Shown here: positions 38,482 through 46,579 of the stretch, one piece after another
Layout: each line of letters opens with the position of its first letter
How positions within the stretch are numbered: position 1 is the first letter of the stretch
From: Streptomyces xanthii
GTDB lineage: Bacteria > Actinomycetota > Actinomycetes > Streptomycetales > Streptomycetaceae
Direction of reading: 5' to 3'
Assembly: GCF_014621695.1 (NCBI RefSeq)
Contig: NZ_CP061281.1
Location: 744,001 to 808,000 of the forward strand
Length of the DNA: 64,000 nt
Translations under genes and position numbers: made by a program
The notes under the pieces: model-generated
Databases searched by the model: none
Told to the model about the DNA's origin: nothing
What the model saw: only the letters and a program-made list of their open reading frames with translations

Positions 38482-39852
38482 TCAGGCGGCCCGCGCGGCC
38501 CCGGACCCGTCGGGGTGCTCGAGCCCCAGGTGGTGGCGGAGCGTCGGTCCCTCGTACTCCGTGCGGAAGACACCCCGCTCCTGGAGCAGCGGTACGACCC
38601 GGTCCGCGAACGCGTCGAGCCCGCCGGGCGTCAGATGCGGGACGAGGATGAATCCGTCGGCGGCGTCGGCCTGGACGAGCGCGTCGATGCTCCGCGCGAT
38701 CGTCTCCGGCGAGCCGACGAAGTTCTGCCGGTTGCCCGTGTTGATGACCAGGTCGCGGATCGACCAGCCGTGCGCGGCGGCCCGCTCGCGCCACTCGCGG
38801 GCGGTGGCGAGGGGGTCCCGGTACATCCGGACCTGGGCCCGGCCCTCGGCGATGTGCCCGTCGCTGACCAGCGGGTCGATGTCGGGCAGCGGTCCGTCCG
38901 GGTCGTACGCGGACAGGTCCCGGTTCCAGACGAACTCCAGGTGGCGCAGGGCGGTGGCGCCGCTGACCTGCTGCCGGCGCACCTCGCGGGCCAGCTCCTC
39001 GGCCTCGGCGTCGGTGTCGCCGAGGGCGAAGGTCGCCGCGGGCAGGATCTTCAGCTGCTCGGGGCGGCGGCCGTACCGGGCGAGCCGGCGTTTGACGTCG
39101 GCGTAGAAGGCCTGCCCCTCCTCCAGGGTCGCGTACCGGCTGAAGATCGCGTCGGCGTCGGACGCGGCGAACTCGCGGCCCTCGTCGGAGTCCCCCGCCT
39201 GGAAGATCACCGGGCGGCCCTGGGGCGAGCGCGGGACGTTGAACCGGCCCTGGATGTCGAAGTGCCGGCCGGAGTGCACGAACGCGCCGGCCTTCGCGTC
39301 GCCCAGGAAGGTCCCGGTCGCCGGGTCGGCGAGGATCTCGTCGCCGCGCCAGGAGTCGAAGAGCTCGTGCGCGGTGGCGAGGAACTCGGCGGCGCGCGTG
39401 TACCGCTCCTCCTGCGGCAGGAAGCCGCCGCGCCGGAAGTTCTCGCCGGTGAAGGCGTCCCAGGAGGTGACGACGTTCCAGGCGGCGCGGCCCTCCGTCA
39501 GATGGTCGAGGCTCGCGAACTGGCGGGCCACCTCGTACGGCTCGTTGAAGGTGGAGTTGATCGTGCCGGTCAGTCCGAGGTGCTCGGTGACGGCGGCGAG
39601 CGCGGCCAGGACGGTGAAGGTGTCGGGGCGGCCGACGACGTCCAGGTCGTAGATCTCCCCCGCGTGCTCGCGCAGCCGGAGGCCCTCGGCGAGGAACAGG
39701 AAGTCGAACTTGGCGCGTTCGGCGGTGCGCGCGAAGTGCGTGAAGGAACCGAAGTCGATGTGGCTGCCGGCCCGCGGGTCGCTCCACACCGTGGTGTTGT
39801 TGACGCCGGGGAAGTGGGCGGCCAGATGGATCTGCTTCTGCGGCTTGCTCAT
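38482..39852 (-). CDS. LLM flavin monooxygenase, NtaA/SnaA/DszA family
   Basis: 456 aa. Bacterial-luciferase-like barrel with QIHLAAHFPGVNNTTVWSDP at the start, FLAEGLRLR, the family block RAAWNVVTSWD (about residue 122) and RPVIFQAGDSDEGREFAA (about 225). Members use FMNH2 and O2 to open chelates or desulfurise organosulfur compounds. It lies 21 nt after a second LLM gene and is thus under the same cysteine-type leader, which points to sulfur scavenging. Ends 25 nt from the shared terminator. Substrate unknown. Confidence 0.9.
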   Translation of the reverse strand: MSKPQKQIHLAAHFPGVNNTTVWSDPRAGSHIDFGSFTHFARTAERAKFDFLFLAEGLRLREHAGEIYDLDVVGRPDTFTVLAALAAVTEHLGLTGTINSTFNEPYEVARQFASLDHLTEGRAAWNVVTSWDAFTGENFRRGGFLPQEERYTRAAEFLATAHELFDSWRGDEILADPATGTFLGDAKAGAFVHSGRHFDIQGRFNVPRSPQGRPVIFQAGDSDEGREFAASDADAIFSRYATLEEGQAFYADVKRRLARYGRRPEQLKILPAATFALGDTDAEAEELAREVRRQQVSGATALRHLEFVWNRDLSAYDPDGPLPDIDPLVSDGHIAEGRAQVRMYRDPLATAREWRERAAAHGWSIRDLVINTGNRQNFVGSPETIARSIDALVQADAADGFILVPHLTPGGLDAFADRVVPLLQERGVFRTEYEGPTLRHHLGLEHPDGSGAARAA

Positions 39853-39873
39853 GGCGTGCGGTCTCCGTCCGGC

Positions 39874-41082
39874 TCAGGCGGCGGTCGTGGCGTAGCGGTT
39901 GGCGGGGCGGGCGAACCCGAGCAGACCGCGCAGGGTGTCGGCCTCGTAGGCGCGGCGGAAGGCGCCGCGGTGCTGGAGCTCGGGCACGAGGCCGCGGGTG
40001 AGCGCGGGCAGGTCGTGGCCGAGCACGGCGGGCCGCAGCCGGAACCCGGACAGGCCCGCGGCCTGCAACTCCTGGAGGAGGTCGGCGAGTTGGGCAGGGG
40101 TGCCCGTGAAGACGGGGGCGTCGCTCTCGTACGGGGATCCGGCGGCGGTGTCGAGCCGGGACAGCCGGTCGCGGGCCGCGCGCTCCGTCTCGTCCAGGAA
40201 CACGACGACGTCGCCGAAGACGTGCAGCGGTTCGCCCGCGCGGCCGGCCGCCTCCTGCTCAGCGCGGATCTCGGCGACGATCGCCCGTGCCTGCCCGGGG
40301 TCGTGGGCGGTGACGTAGCCGATGTCGGCCTGCCGGGCGATGAGCCGGTACGGGACGGTCTGGTGGCCGAGGGCGGTGACGACGGGCTGCCCCTGGGGCG
40401 GACGCGGGGTGATCGAGGGGCCGCGCACGCTGAAGCGGCGGCCCTCGAAGTCGATGGGGTGCAGCCGGTCCCGGTCGATGAAGCGGCCGGTGGCGGCGTC
40501 CCTGATCTCGGCGCCGTCCTCCCAGCTGTCCCACAGCCGGCGCAGCACCTCGGTGTAGTCGGCGGCCTCGTCGAACAGGTCGGTGACGAGGTCCTGAGCG
40601 GCCGGGCTGTCGTAGGCGTCGATGGGCTCGATCGTGCGGCGGCCGAAGTGCGCGGCCTCGTGCGGGCGGGCGGTGATCTGCACGCGGACCCCGGCGCGCC
40701 CGGAGCTGACGTGGTCGAGGGTGGCGATGGCCTTGGACAGGTGGAACGGCTCGGTGTGCGTGACCACCGCCGTCGGCACGAGGCCGATGTGCCGGGTGAG
40801 CGGGGCGACGCGCGCGGCGGTCAGGACCGCGTCGAGCCGGCCGCGAACCTGGTCGGTGCGGTCGTCGGGCTCCAGGAAGTGGCTGGACTGGAGGCCGAGT
40901 CCGTCCTCGATGGTGACGAGGTCGAGCAGCCCGCGCTCGGCCTCGGTGACGAGGCCGGCCCAGTAGCGGGCGGTGAACAGCTCGCGGGGCCGGGATGCGG
41001 GCTCGCGCCAGGACGCGGGGTGCCAGCCGGTGCCGTCGAGCGCGACGGCGAGGTGCAGCGGTGCGGAGGGTGCTGAGGACAC
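39874..41082 (-). CDS. LLM flavin monooxygenase, first gene of the leader-controlled operon
   Basis: 402 aa luciferase-like monooxygenase. Blocks include LLDLVTIEDGLGLQSSH (about residue 52), HIGLVPTAVVTHTEPFHLSK (about 97) and RPPQGQPVVTALGHQTVPY (about 228). GTG 41082 has AGGAAGG 7 nt upstream, and this site is perfectly complementary to the end of the leader peptide gene (see 41090-41136), so translation should be switched. Similar enzymes oxidise sulfonates or sulfones with FMNH2. No transporter gene accompanies the pair. Confidence 0.87.
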   Translation of the reverse strand: MSSAPSAPLHLAVALDGTGWHPASWREPASRPRELFTARYWAGLVTEAERGLLDLVTIEDGLGLQSSHFLEPDDRTDQVRGRLDAVLTAARVAPLTRHIGLVPTAVVTHTEPFHLSKAIATLDHVSSGRAGVRVQITARPHEAAHFGRRTIEPIDAYDSPAAQDLVTDLFDEAADYTEVLRRLWDSWEDGAEIRDAATGRFIDRDRLHPIDFEGRRFSVRGPSITPRPPQGQPVVTALGHQTVPYRLIARQADIGYVTAHDPGQARAIVAEIRAEQEAAGRAGEPLHVFGDVVVFLDETERAARDRLSRLDTAAGSPYESDAPVFTGTPAQLADLLQELQAAGLSGFRLRPAVLGHDLPALTRGLVPELQHRGAFRRAYEADTLRGLLGFARPANRYATTAA

Positions 41083-41089
41083 GGGTGTG

Positions 41090-41136
41090 CCTTCCTGAGG
41101 TCCGGGTGTTCGGGTTCCGGGTGCGGCTCAGGAAGG
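41090..41136 (-). promoter_or_regulatory. Shine-Dalgarno-sequestering attenuator stem
   Basis: In mRNA sense CCTTCCTGAG (41136-41127; Pro and Ser codons, stop codon and one further base of the leader) pairs base for base with CTCAGGAAGG (41099-41090), which contains the AGGAAGG ribosome-binding site of the monooxygenase gene. The 27-nt loop has an inner CCGG/CCGG pairing. The leader's only Cys codon (TGT, 41139-41137) is directly before the 5' arm, so a ribosome stalled there would keep the stem open. Confidence 0.75.
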
Positions 41137-41250
41137 ACAGAGCGCGGCGGCCACGCGCTGGAGGTCGATGTACGGGCGGGTGTACAGCAGGAGGCGCCGG
41201 CCGGGATTGACCGTGAGGGGCACGGGCGCGGTGCCGGCGTCGTGTCGCAC
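41128..41250 (-). CDS. Cysteine/sulfur-type leader peptide, 40 aa
   Basis: C-terminus YTRPYIDLQRVAAALCPS matches the actinobacterial putative leader peptides (pattern R-x(2-3)-[HY]-[IV]-D-L-x-R-V-x-x-A-[LV]-C) that precede sulfur-assimilation genes. GTG 41250 has an outstanding GGAGGGGGAG site 5 nt upstream. The single Cys is the third-last residue and uses TGT, a codon seldom used in Streptomyces. The peptide is not expected to act as a protein; its translation is probably the sensor. Followed 45 nt later by the monooxygenase gene. Confidence 0.82.
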   Translation of the reverse strand: MRHDAGTAPVPLTVNPGRRLLLYTRPYIDLQRVAAALCPS

Positions 41251-41283
41251 GCGACTCCCCCTCCGCCCCGGACCGGCCTGCCC

Positions 41284-41320
41284 GTCATGTCTGACGTCGT
41301 GTCTGACTGTCATGTCTAAC
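41284..41320 (-). repeat. Three tandem 12-bp operator-like repeats
   Basis: GTCATGTCTGAC (41284-41295), GTCGTGTCTGAC (41296-41307) and, after one T, GTCATGTCTAAC (41309-41320). Each unit is a GTCA-N4-TGAC type dyad. They lie 34-70 bp upstream of the leader start, where the promoter must be, so they are probable binding sites for a sulfur regulator. Confidence 0.65.
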
Positions 41321-41361
41321 AGGAGTCGGGCGCGTGGTGCGTTGCGGCAGCGTGAAATCGT

Positions 41362-41640
41362 TCAGGCCTGCGCGGCGCCGCCGCTCTCCACCCGCTCGAC
41401 GAGCCGCTCGTGCAGCGCCGCGAGCCCGTCCGGCGGTACGGGGACCGGGCTGCCGGTCAGCGTGTACCACTCGTCGGCGTCCGTGTACTGGATCTCGACG
41501 CGGGCCAGACCGTCCGCCACCGGGACCGTGGCCAGCGTGACGTCCCCGGTGATGACCCCGACCTCGTCGGTCATCGCGCCGCCGGGCCCCGCCTCGATCG
41601 CGCTGACCAGCCTGCCGTCGTCCGCGGCGCCGGCCGTCAT
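41362..41640 (-). CDS. Small hypothetical protein coupled to the HNH nuclease gene
   Basis: 92 aa, acidic and soluble, no signal peptide: TDEVGVITGDVTLATVPVAD, then VEIQYTDADEWYTLTGSPV and a C-terminal helix GLAALHERLVERVES. The ATG overlaps the stop of the nuclease gene by 4 nt (ATGA), so translation is coupled. Its cytoplasmic nature next to a secreted nuclease would suit an immunity or accessory role, but that is conjecture. Family not recognised. Confidence 0.72.
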   Translation of the reverse strand: MTAGAADDGRLVSAIEAGPGGAMTDEVGVITGDVTLATVPVADGLARVEIQYTDADEWYTLTGSPVPVPPDGLAALHERLVERVESGGAAQA

Positions 41641-42356
41641 GAGCAGGTGTCCAGCATCTCGGTGAGGGTGTTCTTCTCGGCCTCGGTGACGGTGAGCGCG
41701 TAGGTCGCCTTCACCGCGGTCCACGAGCGGGCGTACGCGCACCAGTAGGACTTGGCCGGCGGCTGCCACTCGTCGGGGCCCTGGTCGCCCTTGGAGCGGT
41801 TCGACGCGGCGGACACCGACAGGAGCTGCGGGTGCGTCAGGTCGTTGGCGAAGGTCCTGCGCTCCTCCTGCGTCCACTTCGAGGCGCCCGAACGCCAGGC
41901 GTTGGCGAGCGGCACGGTGTGGTCGATGTCGAGGCCGGAGGCGTCGGTGAAGGTCTTGTCGTCGTAGACGCTGACCCAGGTGCCGGACACGGCGCGGCAC
42001 TCGGCGTCCTTCTCGACGTCCTTGCCGTCGCGGGCGAGCACGGTCTCCCGCGTGTTGCAGTCCTCGCCCTGCTCCGCCCAGTGCGGGAACTTGGACCGGC
42101 TGTAGCCCGACATCGAGCCGTGCGGGCCCACCTTCAGGGTCGTGAGCAGCTGCCGGGCGCGCTGGGCCGTCGGCATGCCCGGCAGGGTGCCGGTGGCCTC
42201 GGGCGCGCCCGCGGCGCCGCTCTCCTGCGGGGCGCTCGCCCCGGCCGCCGGGGTTGCCGCCCCGTCCGCGTCGTCCTGCTGCGCCGCGCAGCCGCCCACC
42301 GCGAGCACGGCCAGCAGGCTCAATCCGGCACTCCACCACCGCGTCTGACGCCCCAT
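41637..42356 (-). CDS. Secreted HNH endonuclease, lipoprotein (DUF1524 type)
   Basis: 239 aa. Signal peptide with lipobox AVGGCAA (Cys at about residue 23), a Pro/Ala/Gly-rich linker to residue 55, then the nuclease domain. The HNH core is GLDIDHTVPLANAWRSGAS with ANDLTHPQLLSVSAASNRSK and PPAKSYWCAYARSW, as in DUF1524/GmrSD-like secreted nucleases of actinobacteria. It is expected to cut DNA outside the cell, tethered to the membrane. Starts at ATG 42356; operon partner overlaps downstream. Confidence 0.9.
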   Translation of the reverse strand: MGRQTRWWSAGLSLLAVLAVGGCAAQQDDADGAATPAAGASAPQESGAAGAPEATGTLPGMPTAQRARQLLTTLKVGPHGSMSGYSRSKFPHWAEQGEDCNTRETVLARDGKDVEKDAECRAVSGTWVSVYDDKTFTDASGLDIDHTVPLANAWRSGASKWTQEERRTFANDLTHPQLLSVSAASNRSKGDQGPDEWQPPAKSYWCAYARSWTAVKATYALTVTEAEKNTLTEMLDTCS

Positions 42357-42522
42357 GACCCGCCCTCTTCACTTCCGCCGAACTCCGTACTCCGCGCACT
42401 CTAGGCGGAGAAACGTCTCGGCAGGGGCGTGTCGACGGCAGCTTCACGCACGGACGGGCGATGTTCACCACCGTTCCGTACGGGCCGAACGCGCGCGCGA
42501 CGGCCCGTCGCGGAGGCGGAGG

Positions 42523-43476
42523 TCAGGCGCCCGGCACGAGGTGCTCGGCCACGACCCGGGCGGCGTCGGCGACCAGTTGGTTCTGCGACGGGCCCTCGGG
42601 GGCGTAGGTCGTGGACAGGACGGACAGGACGATCGGCGCGCGGCCGGGGGGCCGGACGACGCCCACGTCGTTGGCGACGCCGTAGTCCGAGCCGCCGCCC
42701 GTCTTGTCCGCGAGCACCCAGTCGGCGGGCAGTCCCGCGCGGAAGCGCGCCTTGTTGGTCGAGTTGGCGACGAGCCAGCCGGTGAGGAGGTCCCGGTCGT
42801 CCCGTGCGAGGGCCTTGCCGACGACGAGCCGCGCGTACGTGAGGCCGGCGGCGTGCGGGGTCGTGACGTCCGTACGGCGCCAGGGTTCGGCGGAGTTGAG
42901 CTCGGGCTCCCAGCGGTCGAGACGGGTGATGTCGTCGCCGATCGAGCGGCAGAAGCGGGTGACGGCGGTGGGGCCGCCGAGCTCGCGCAGCAGCACGTTG
43001 GCGGCGGCGTTGTCGCTCTCGCTGACGGCGGCGGCGCACAGTTCGGCGACGGTGAGGCCGCCCGCGACGTTCTCGGGCAGGCCGGTGACCGGCGCGTGGC
43101 CCGCCTTGTCGACGTCGTCCTGTGTGTAGCGCAGGCGCCGGGCGAGGTACGTGCCGTCGCGGTCGAGGTCGCGCAGTACGGCGGCCACCGCGATGCCCTT
43201 GAACACGGAGCACACGGGGAAGCGTTCGCCGGCGCGGTGGCGGACGGTGCGGCCGGTGCCGAGGTCGTGGGCGTAGACGCCGAGCCGGGCCGCGTACCGG
43301 CGCTCCAGGGCGCGCAGCCGGCCGGTGACGGCGGATCCGCGCGGCGTCGTCACCGTCTTCGTGACCGGGACGGTGGCCGCGGCGGCGCCGCTCGCGGTGA
43401 GGGTGGCGGCCAGGGCGGTGCCCGCGCCGAGGGCGAGGATCGCGCGGCGCGAGGGGGACGTGGCGGTGGGCTCCAA
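42523..43476 (-). CDS. Class A beta-lactamase (Tat-exported)
   Basis: 317 aa. Twin-arginine signal SRRAILALGAGTALAATL; active-site CSVFK (SxxK), SESDNAA (SDN), EPELNSA with the deacylating Glu166, and ADKTGGG (KTG) are all intact, so it should hydrolyse penicillins and early cephalosporins. The start is TTG 43476: AGGAG lies 7 nt upstream and no ATG/GTG fits. It is divergent from a LysR gene that is followed by a second SxxK protein, the same layout as blaL-blaA-blaB of Streptomyces cacaoi. Confidence 0.92.
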   Translation of the reverse strand: MEPTATSPSRRAILALGAGTALAATLTASGAAAATVPVTKTVTTPRGSAVTGRLRALERRYAARLGVYAHDLGTGRTVRHRAGERFPVCSVFKGIAVAAVLRDLDRDGTYLARRLRYTQDDVDKAGHAPVTGLPENVAGGLTVAELCAAAVSESDNAAANVLLRELGGPTAVTRFCRSIGDDITRLDRWEPELNSAEPWRRTDVTTPHAAGLTYARLVVGKALARDDRDLLTGWLVANSTNKARFRAGLPADWVLADKTGGGSDYGVANDVGVVRPPGRAPIVLSVLSTTYAPEGPSQNQLVADAARVVAEHLVPGA

Positions 43477-43621
43477 AGTCGGTCTCCTCAGGTGTCGTGC
43501 GGTACGGGGCCGGCCCCGGGCCGGGCCCCTCGAGTCAACCCGGCGCCCGGCAGCCATGTCGAATACGCTGTCACCCTCGGACCGATTCACAACTCATATC
43601 GCCGCACGCCACAGGAGCGGA

Positions 43622-44485
43622 ATGCTGACGGAACGGCATCTGGAGATCTTCGTCGCGCTCGCCGAGGAGGAGCATTTCGGCGCCGCCGCGCAGCGGGTGG
43701 GGATCACGCAGCCGCCCCTGTCGCAGGGGCTGCGGCGGCTGGAGGCGCTGCTCGGGGTGCGGCTGTTCGACCGCGACAGGGGTGTCGCGCTGACCGACGA
43801 GGGCGCGCTGCTGCTGCCGCACGCCCGGCGGGCTCTCGCGGCGCTGGCGCGGCTGCGGGAGATCGGTGCCCGTGAGCAGGCCGACGGGCGGCGGCTGCGA
43901 CTCGGGTTCGCGCCCGAGGTGCCGGCCGCGCTCGCGGCGGCGGTGGCGGCGGCGCCCGGCCGCGGCGGGGAACGGCCCCGGCTCGCCGTGTCGACCGCGC
44001 CCACGACGACGCTCCTGTCCGACCTCTCGGCGGGCCGGCTCGATGTCGCGGTCGTCCGGCATCCCGCGGTGCTCGACGGTCTGGCGGCGGGTGAGGTGGT
44101 GCTGGTGCCGACCTGGGTGCTCTCCCCCGACGCGCCGCGCGGCGGGTCGGCGCCGCGGCTGCCCGTCGCGGTGCGGCCGCGCGAGGAGGCGCCGGCCGCG
44201 CACGACCTGTTCGTCGACACGCTGGCCAGCCGGGGCCGTGCGGTGGAGACGGTGGTGATCTCCGACGAGCGGGCGGGGCTCGCCCTCGTCGCCGCCGGGC
44301 AGGCCGTCCTGGTCACCGCCGACCGGACGCTCGCCGCGGCAGGCGTGGCGCGGCGTCCGGCCGACGATCCGGCGCTGCCGCTGCGGTTGCGGGTGGTCTG
44401 GGATCCGCGGGGTCCGGCCGCCGAGCAGACCGCCGCCACGGCGCGGCTCCTCGTGGACGCGCTCGCGCGGGAGGCGGCGCTGTGA
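43622..44485 (+). CDS. LysR-family activator of the beta-lactamase gene (BlaA-like)
   Basis: 287 aa. N-terminal winged helix: LEIFVALAEEEHFGAAAQRV, then ITQPPLSQGLRRLEALLGVR and LFDRDRGVALTDEG. The effector domain follows from residue 90. AGGAGCGGA precedes ATG 43622. Divergent from the class A beta-lactamase gene (145 nt between starts) and overlapping the next gene by 4 nt, as in the BlaA-BlaB pair of S. cacaoi, where BlaA activates the lactamase. Confidence 0.86.
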   Translation: MLTERHLEIFVALAEEEHFGAAAQRVGITQPPLSQGLRRLEALLGVRLFDRDRGVALTDEGALLLPHARRALAALARLREIGAREQADGRRLRLGFAPEVPAALAAAVAAAPGRGGERPRLAVSTAPTTTLLSDLSAGRLDVAVVRHPAVLDGLAAGEVVLVPTWVLSPDAPRGGSAPRLPVAVRPREEAPAAHDLFVDTLASRGRAVETVVISDERAGLALVAAGQAVLVTADRTLAAAGVARRPADDPALPLRLRVVWDPRGPAAEQTAATARLLVDALAREAAL

Positions 44486-45396
44486 GCGCGGGGCGCCGGC
44501 ACGGCGAGGTGACGCGCGCGCTGCGGGAGTTGTTCGCGGACGCGGGGGTGAGGGGCTGGCTGCACGTGGCGGACCTGCGCCGGCCCGAGGCGGCCGTGAC
44601 GCTCGACCCGGACGAGCGGCTGCCGATCGCCTCCGTCTACAAGGTGCCGCTGATGGTGGCGTTCTGCCGGCTCGCCGACGCGGGCACGCTCGATCCGGCG
44701 CAGCCGGTGACACTGGACCCGGCACGGCGGGTGGCAGGGCCCACCGGGCTCTCCCTCCTCCACGACCCCGTGTCCATGTCCTTGCGCGACCTCGTGGTGA
44801 TGATGATGACGGTGTCCGACAACACGGCGGCCGACGCGGTGCTCCGCGCGGTGGGCCCGGACGTCGTCGACGAGACCTGCCGCGCCCTGGGACTGCCCGA
44901 CACCCAGGTGCGGGGCGGTGTCACCAACACGTGGGCCCGGCTGGTGGAGGAGACGGGCACCGGTTCGCTGAGCGCGGCGATGCGGCGCCTGGCCAGCAAC
45001 GACGCGACGGTCCCCGAGGACGTGTACGACCCGGCCCGCAAGTCCTCCTCCACGCCCGCCGACATCGCACGCCTGCTGCACGCCGTCTGGACGGACCGCG
45101 CGGCGTCGCCGGAACGCTGCGCGTTCATGCGCGAGGTGATGAGCCGCCAGGCCTGGCACCACCGACTCGCCTCCGGATTCCCGTACGACGGCGTCCGCGT
45201 GGCCGGCAAGACCGGCACTCTCGGCTCCCTGCGCCACGAGGCCGGCGTCGTCGAACTGCCGGACGGCGCCACCTACACGGCCGTGGTCTTCACACAGGCG
45301 GCCCGCGCGGACAGCGTGCTGCCCCGGGCGGACGCGGTGATCGGAGCGGCGGCCCGCCTGTCGGTGGAGGCGCTCCGCTCGATGGAGGGCGTCTGA
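44482..45396 (+). CDS. Serine hydrolase, beta-lactamase-like (BlaB-like)
   Basis: 304 aa. Penicillin-recognising motifs IASVYK (SxxK), TVSDNTA (SDN) and AGKTGTLG (KTG) are intact, but no signal peptide is seen, so it is probably cytoplasmic. Glu166 of true class A enzymes has no clear counterpart. In S. cacaoi the BlaB protein of this kind assists LysR-dependent induction rather than degrading drug. Starts at GTG 44482 inside the stop of the LysR gene (GTGA overlap). A repeat element follows. Confidence 0.86.
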   Translation: MSAGRRHGEVTRALRELFADAGVRGWLHVADLRRPEAAVTLDPDERLPIASVYKVPLMVAFCRLADAGTLDPAQPVTLDPARRVAGPTGLSLLHDPVSMSLRDLVVMMMTVSDNTAADAVLRAVGPDVVDETCRALGLPDTQVRGGVTNTWARLVEETGTGSLSAAMRRLASNDATVPEDVYDPARKSSSTPADIARLLHAVWTDRAASPERCAFMREVMSRQAWHHRLASGFPYDGVRVAGKTGTLGSLRHEAGVVELPDGATYTAVVFTQAARADSVLPRADAVIGAAARLSVEALRSMEGV

Positions 45397-45733
45397 CGGG
45401 TACACGACGCGGGCCTGCTACGTGGCTGCCCGGCCGGGGGGGCCGCCTGATGGTGCGGGCAGGGCACGGGGTGATGGTCGACCAGCAACTCGGTCTCGGG
45501 CGGGACCCATGCCCCCTGGGGCGCACGAAGTGTGCCTTCAGGGGCGCGGGGAACTGCGCGATCAGCCACGACGGCGCAGCATTCGGCGATGATCCTCAGC
45601 CCCTACGGCGAGGCGCCGTGGGGAAGGCCGAGGCCGACTGGAACGCCCACGCACACTGGCGAGCACACCTGGTGCCGGAGTACGGCCCGAGGCGAAGGCC
45701 ACTAGATCAGGCCCGCGCTCGGCACCGGGCGCG
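45397..45733. repeat. Non-coding gap with GGGGCGCGGGGAACTGCGCG element, copy 1
   Basis: Core at 45541-45560, followed by CCACGACGGCG. A hairpin GGCGCAC-GAA-GTGTGCC (about 45519-45536) precedes it, and TCAGCCCCTACGGCG (about 45596-45610) follows, which can pair with AGGGGC of the core. The same 95-100 bp arrangement recurs at 52834-52931. It may act as the terminator after the BlaB-like gene. No gene is seen in this gap. Confidence 0.7.
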
Positions 45734-46405
45734 TTAGATACCCCCACCCCGCCCCACCCGCCCCGATTCGAGCCGTCCCACCGCCACCCGCCACGCCGCG
45801 ATCACCGCCTCGCGGGCCCGTTCCGTGCGGGTGACCCGGTCGCCGGTCAGGCGCAGCGCGGGGCCGGCGTGGACGTGGAGTGCGGGGCGGCGGAGCGGCG
45901 CCGTGGCGAGGCCCGCGAGTTGTTTGACGGTGCCGCCCGAGACGAGGCGCCGCGATCCGGCCTGGCCCAGGGGGACGACGGGCGCGCCGGTGCGTTCGGC
46001 GAGGCGCGACAGCCCGCTGCGGAACTCCCCCGGTTCGGCCTCCCCCGCGTCGCGGCGCCGCGGCAGCCCGCCCTCGGCGTAGATGAGGACGGAGCGCCCG
46101 CTGTCGAGGGCCGCGGCGGCGAGGTCGAGCGAGCGGCCCGCGCGGGCGTCGGCGCGGTGCACCGGGATGTGGCCCTCGCGGGAGAGCGCGGCTCCGAGCA
46201 CCGGTATCCGCCACAGCCCCGCGGCCGCCATGACGGCGGGCTCCGCGCCGAGCCGGTGCAGGGCGGCGAGGACGACGGCGGGGTCGGCGGTCGAGGTGTG
46301 GTTCGCGACGAAGATGCTGCCGGGGGCGAACTCGGCGCCGTCGTCGGCGCTCACGGTCAACCGTCCGGCGGCGGGCACCAGGACGTCGGCGAGGCGGCTG
46401 AGCAT
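45734..46405 (-). CDS. PlsC-type 1-acylglycerol-3-phosphate acyltransferase
   Basis: 223 aa. Acyltransferase motif I VANHTSTADP (HX4D) near residue 38, motif III-like IYAEGGLPRR near 115, and motif IV VVPLGQAG near 150 support transfer of an acyl chain to a glycerophosphate-like acceptor at the inner membrane face. The usual FPEGTRS is altered to YAEGGLPR. ATG 46405 is chosen for GGAG 5 nt upstream; longer frames start at 46438. It stands alone. Confidence 0.82.
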   Translation of the reverse strand: MLSRLADVLVPAAGRLTVSADDGAEFAPGSIFVANHTSTADPAVVLAALHRLGAEPAVMAAAGLWRIPVLGAALSREGHIPVHRADARAGRSLDLAAAALDSGRSVLIYAEGGLPRRRDAGEAEPGEFRSGLSRLAERTGAPVVPLGQAGSRRLVSGGTVKQLAGLATAPLRRPALHVHAGPALRLTGDRVTRTERAREAVIAAWRVAVGRLESGRVGRGGGI

Positions 46406-46579
46406 GCGGTCTCCACAAGTCATGGCCCGCACCGGCACCGGACTGCGAAGCGCTCGGGCGGCGGGACCATCGGGCTGGTCGACCCCATCGTCCGGCGCCC
46501 GGACCGTCCGCGGCCTGAGCCCCCGTACTCAACCCGCCTACTCACCCCGGCAGCCGTCCACCGGGCGCATCCGACCGGG

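Noticed and set aside
45397..45733. Small genes in the gap after the BlaB-like gene
   Set aside because: Frames coincide with the repeat element and have no supported starts.
45760..45785. GATTCGAGCC resembling a tRNA T-arm
   Set aside because: No cloverleaf can be formed around it and it lies in the coding end of the acyltransferase gene.
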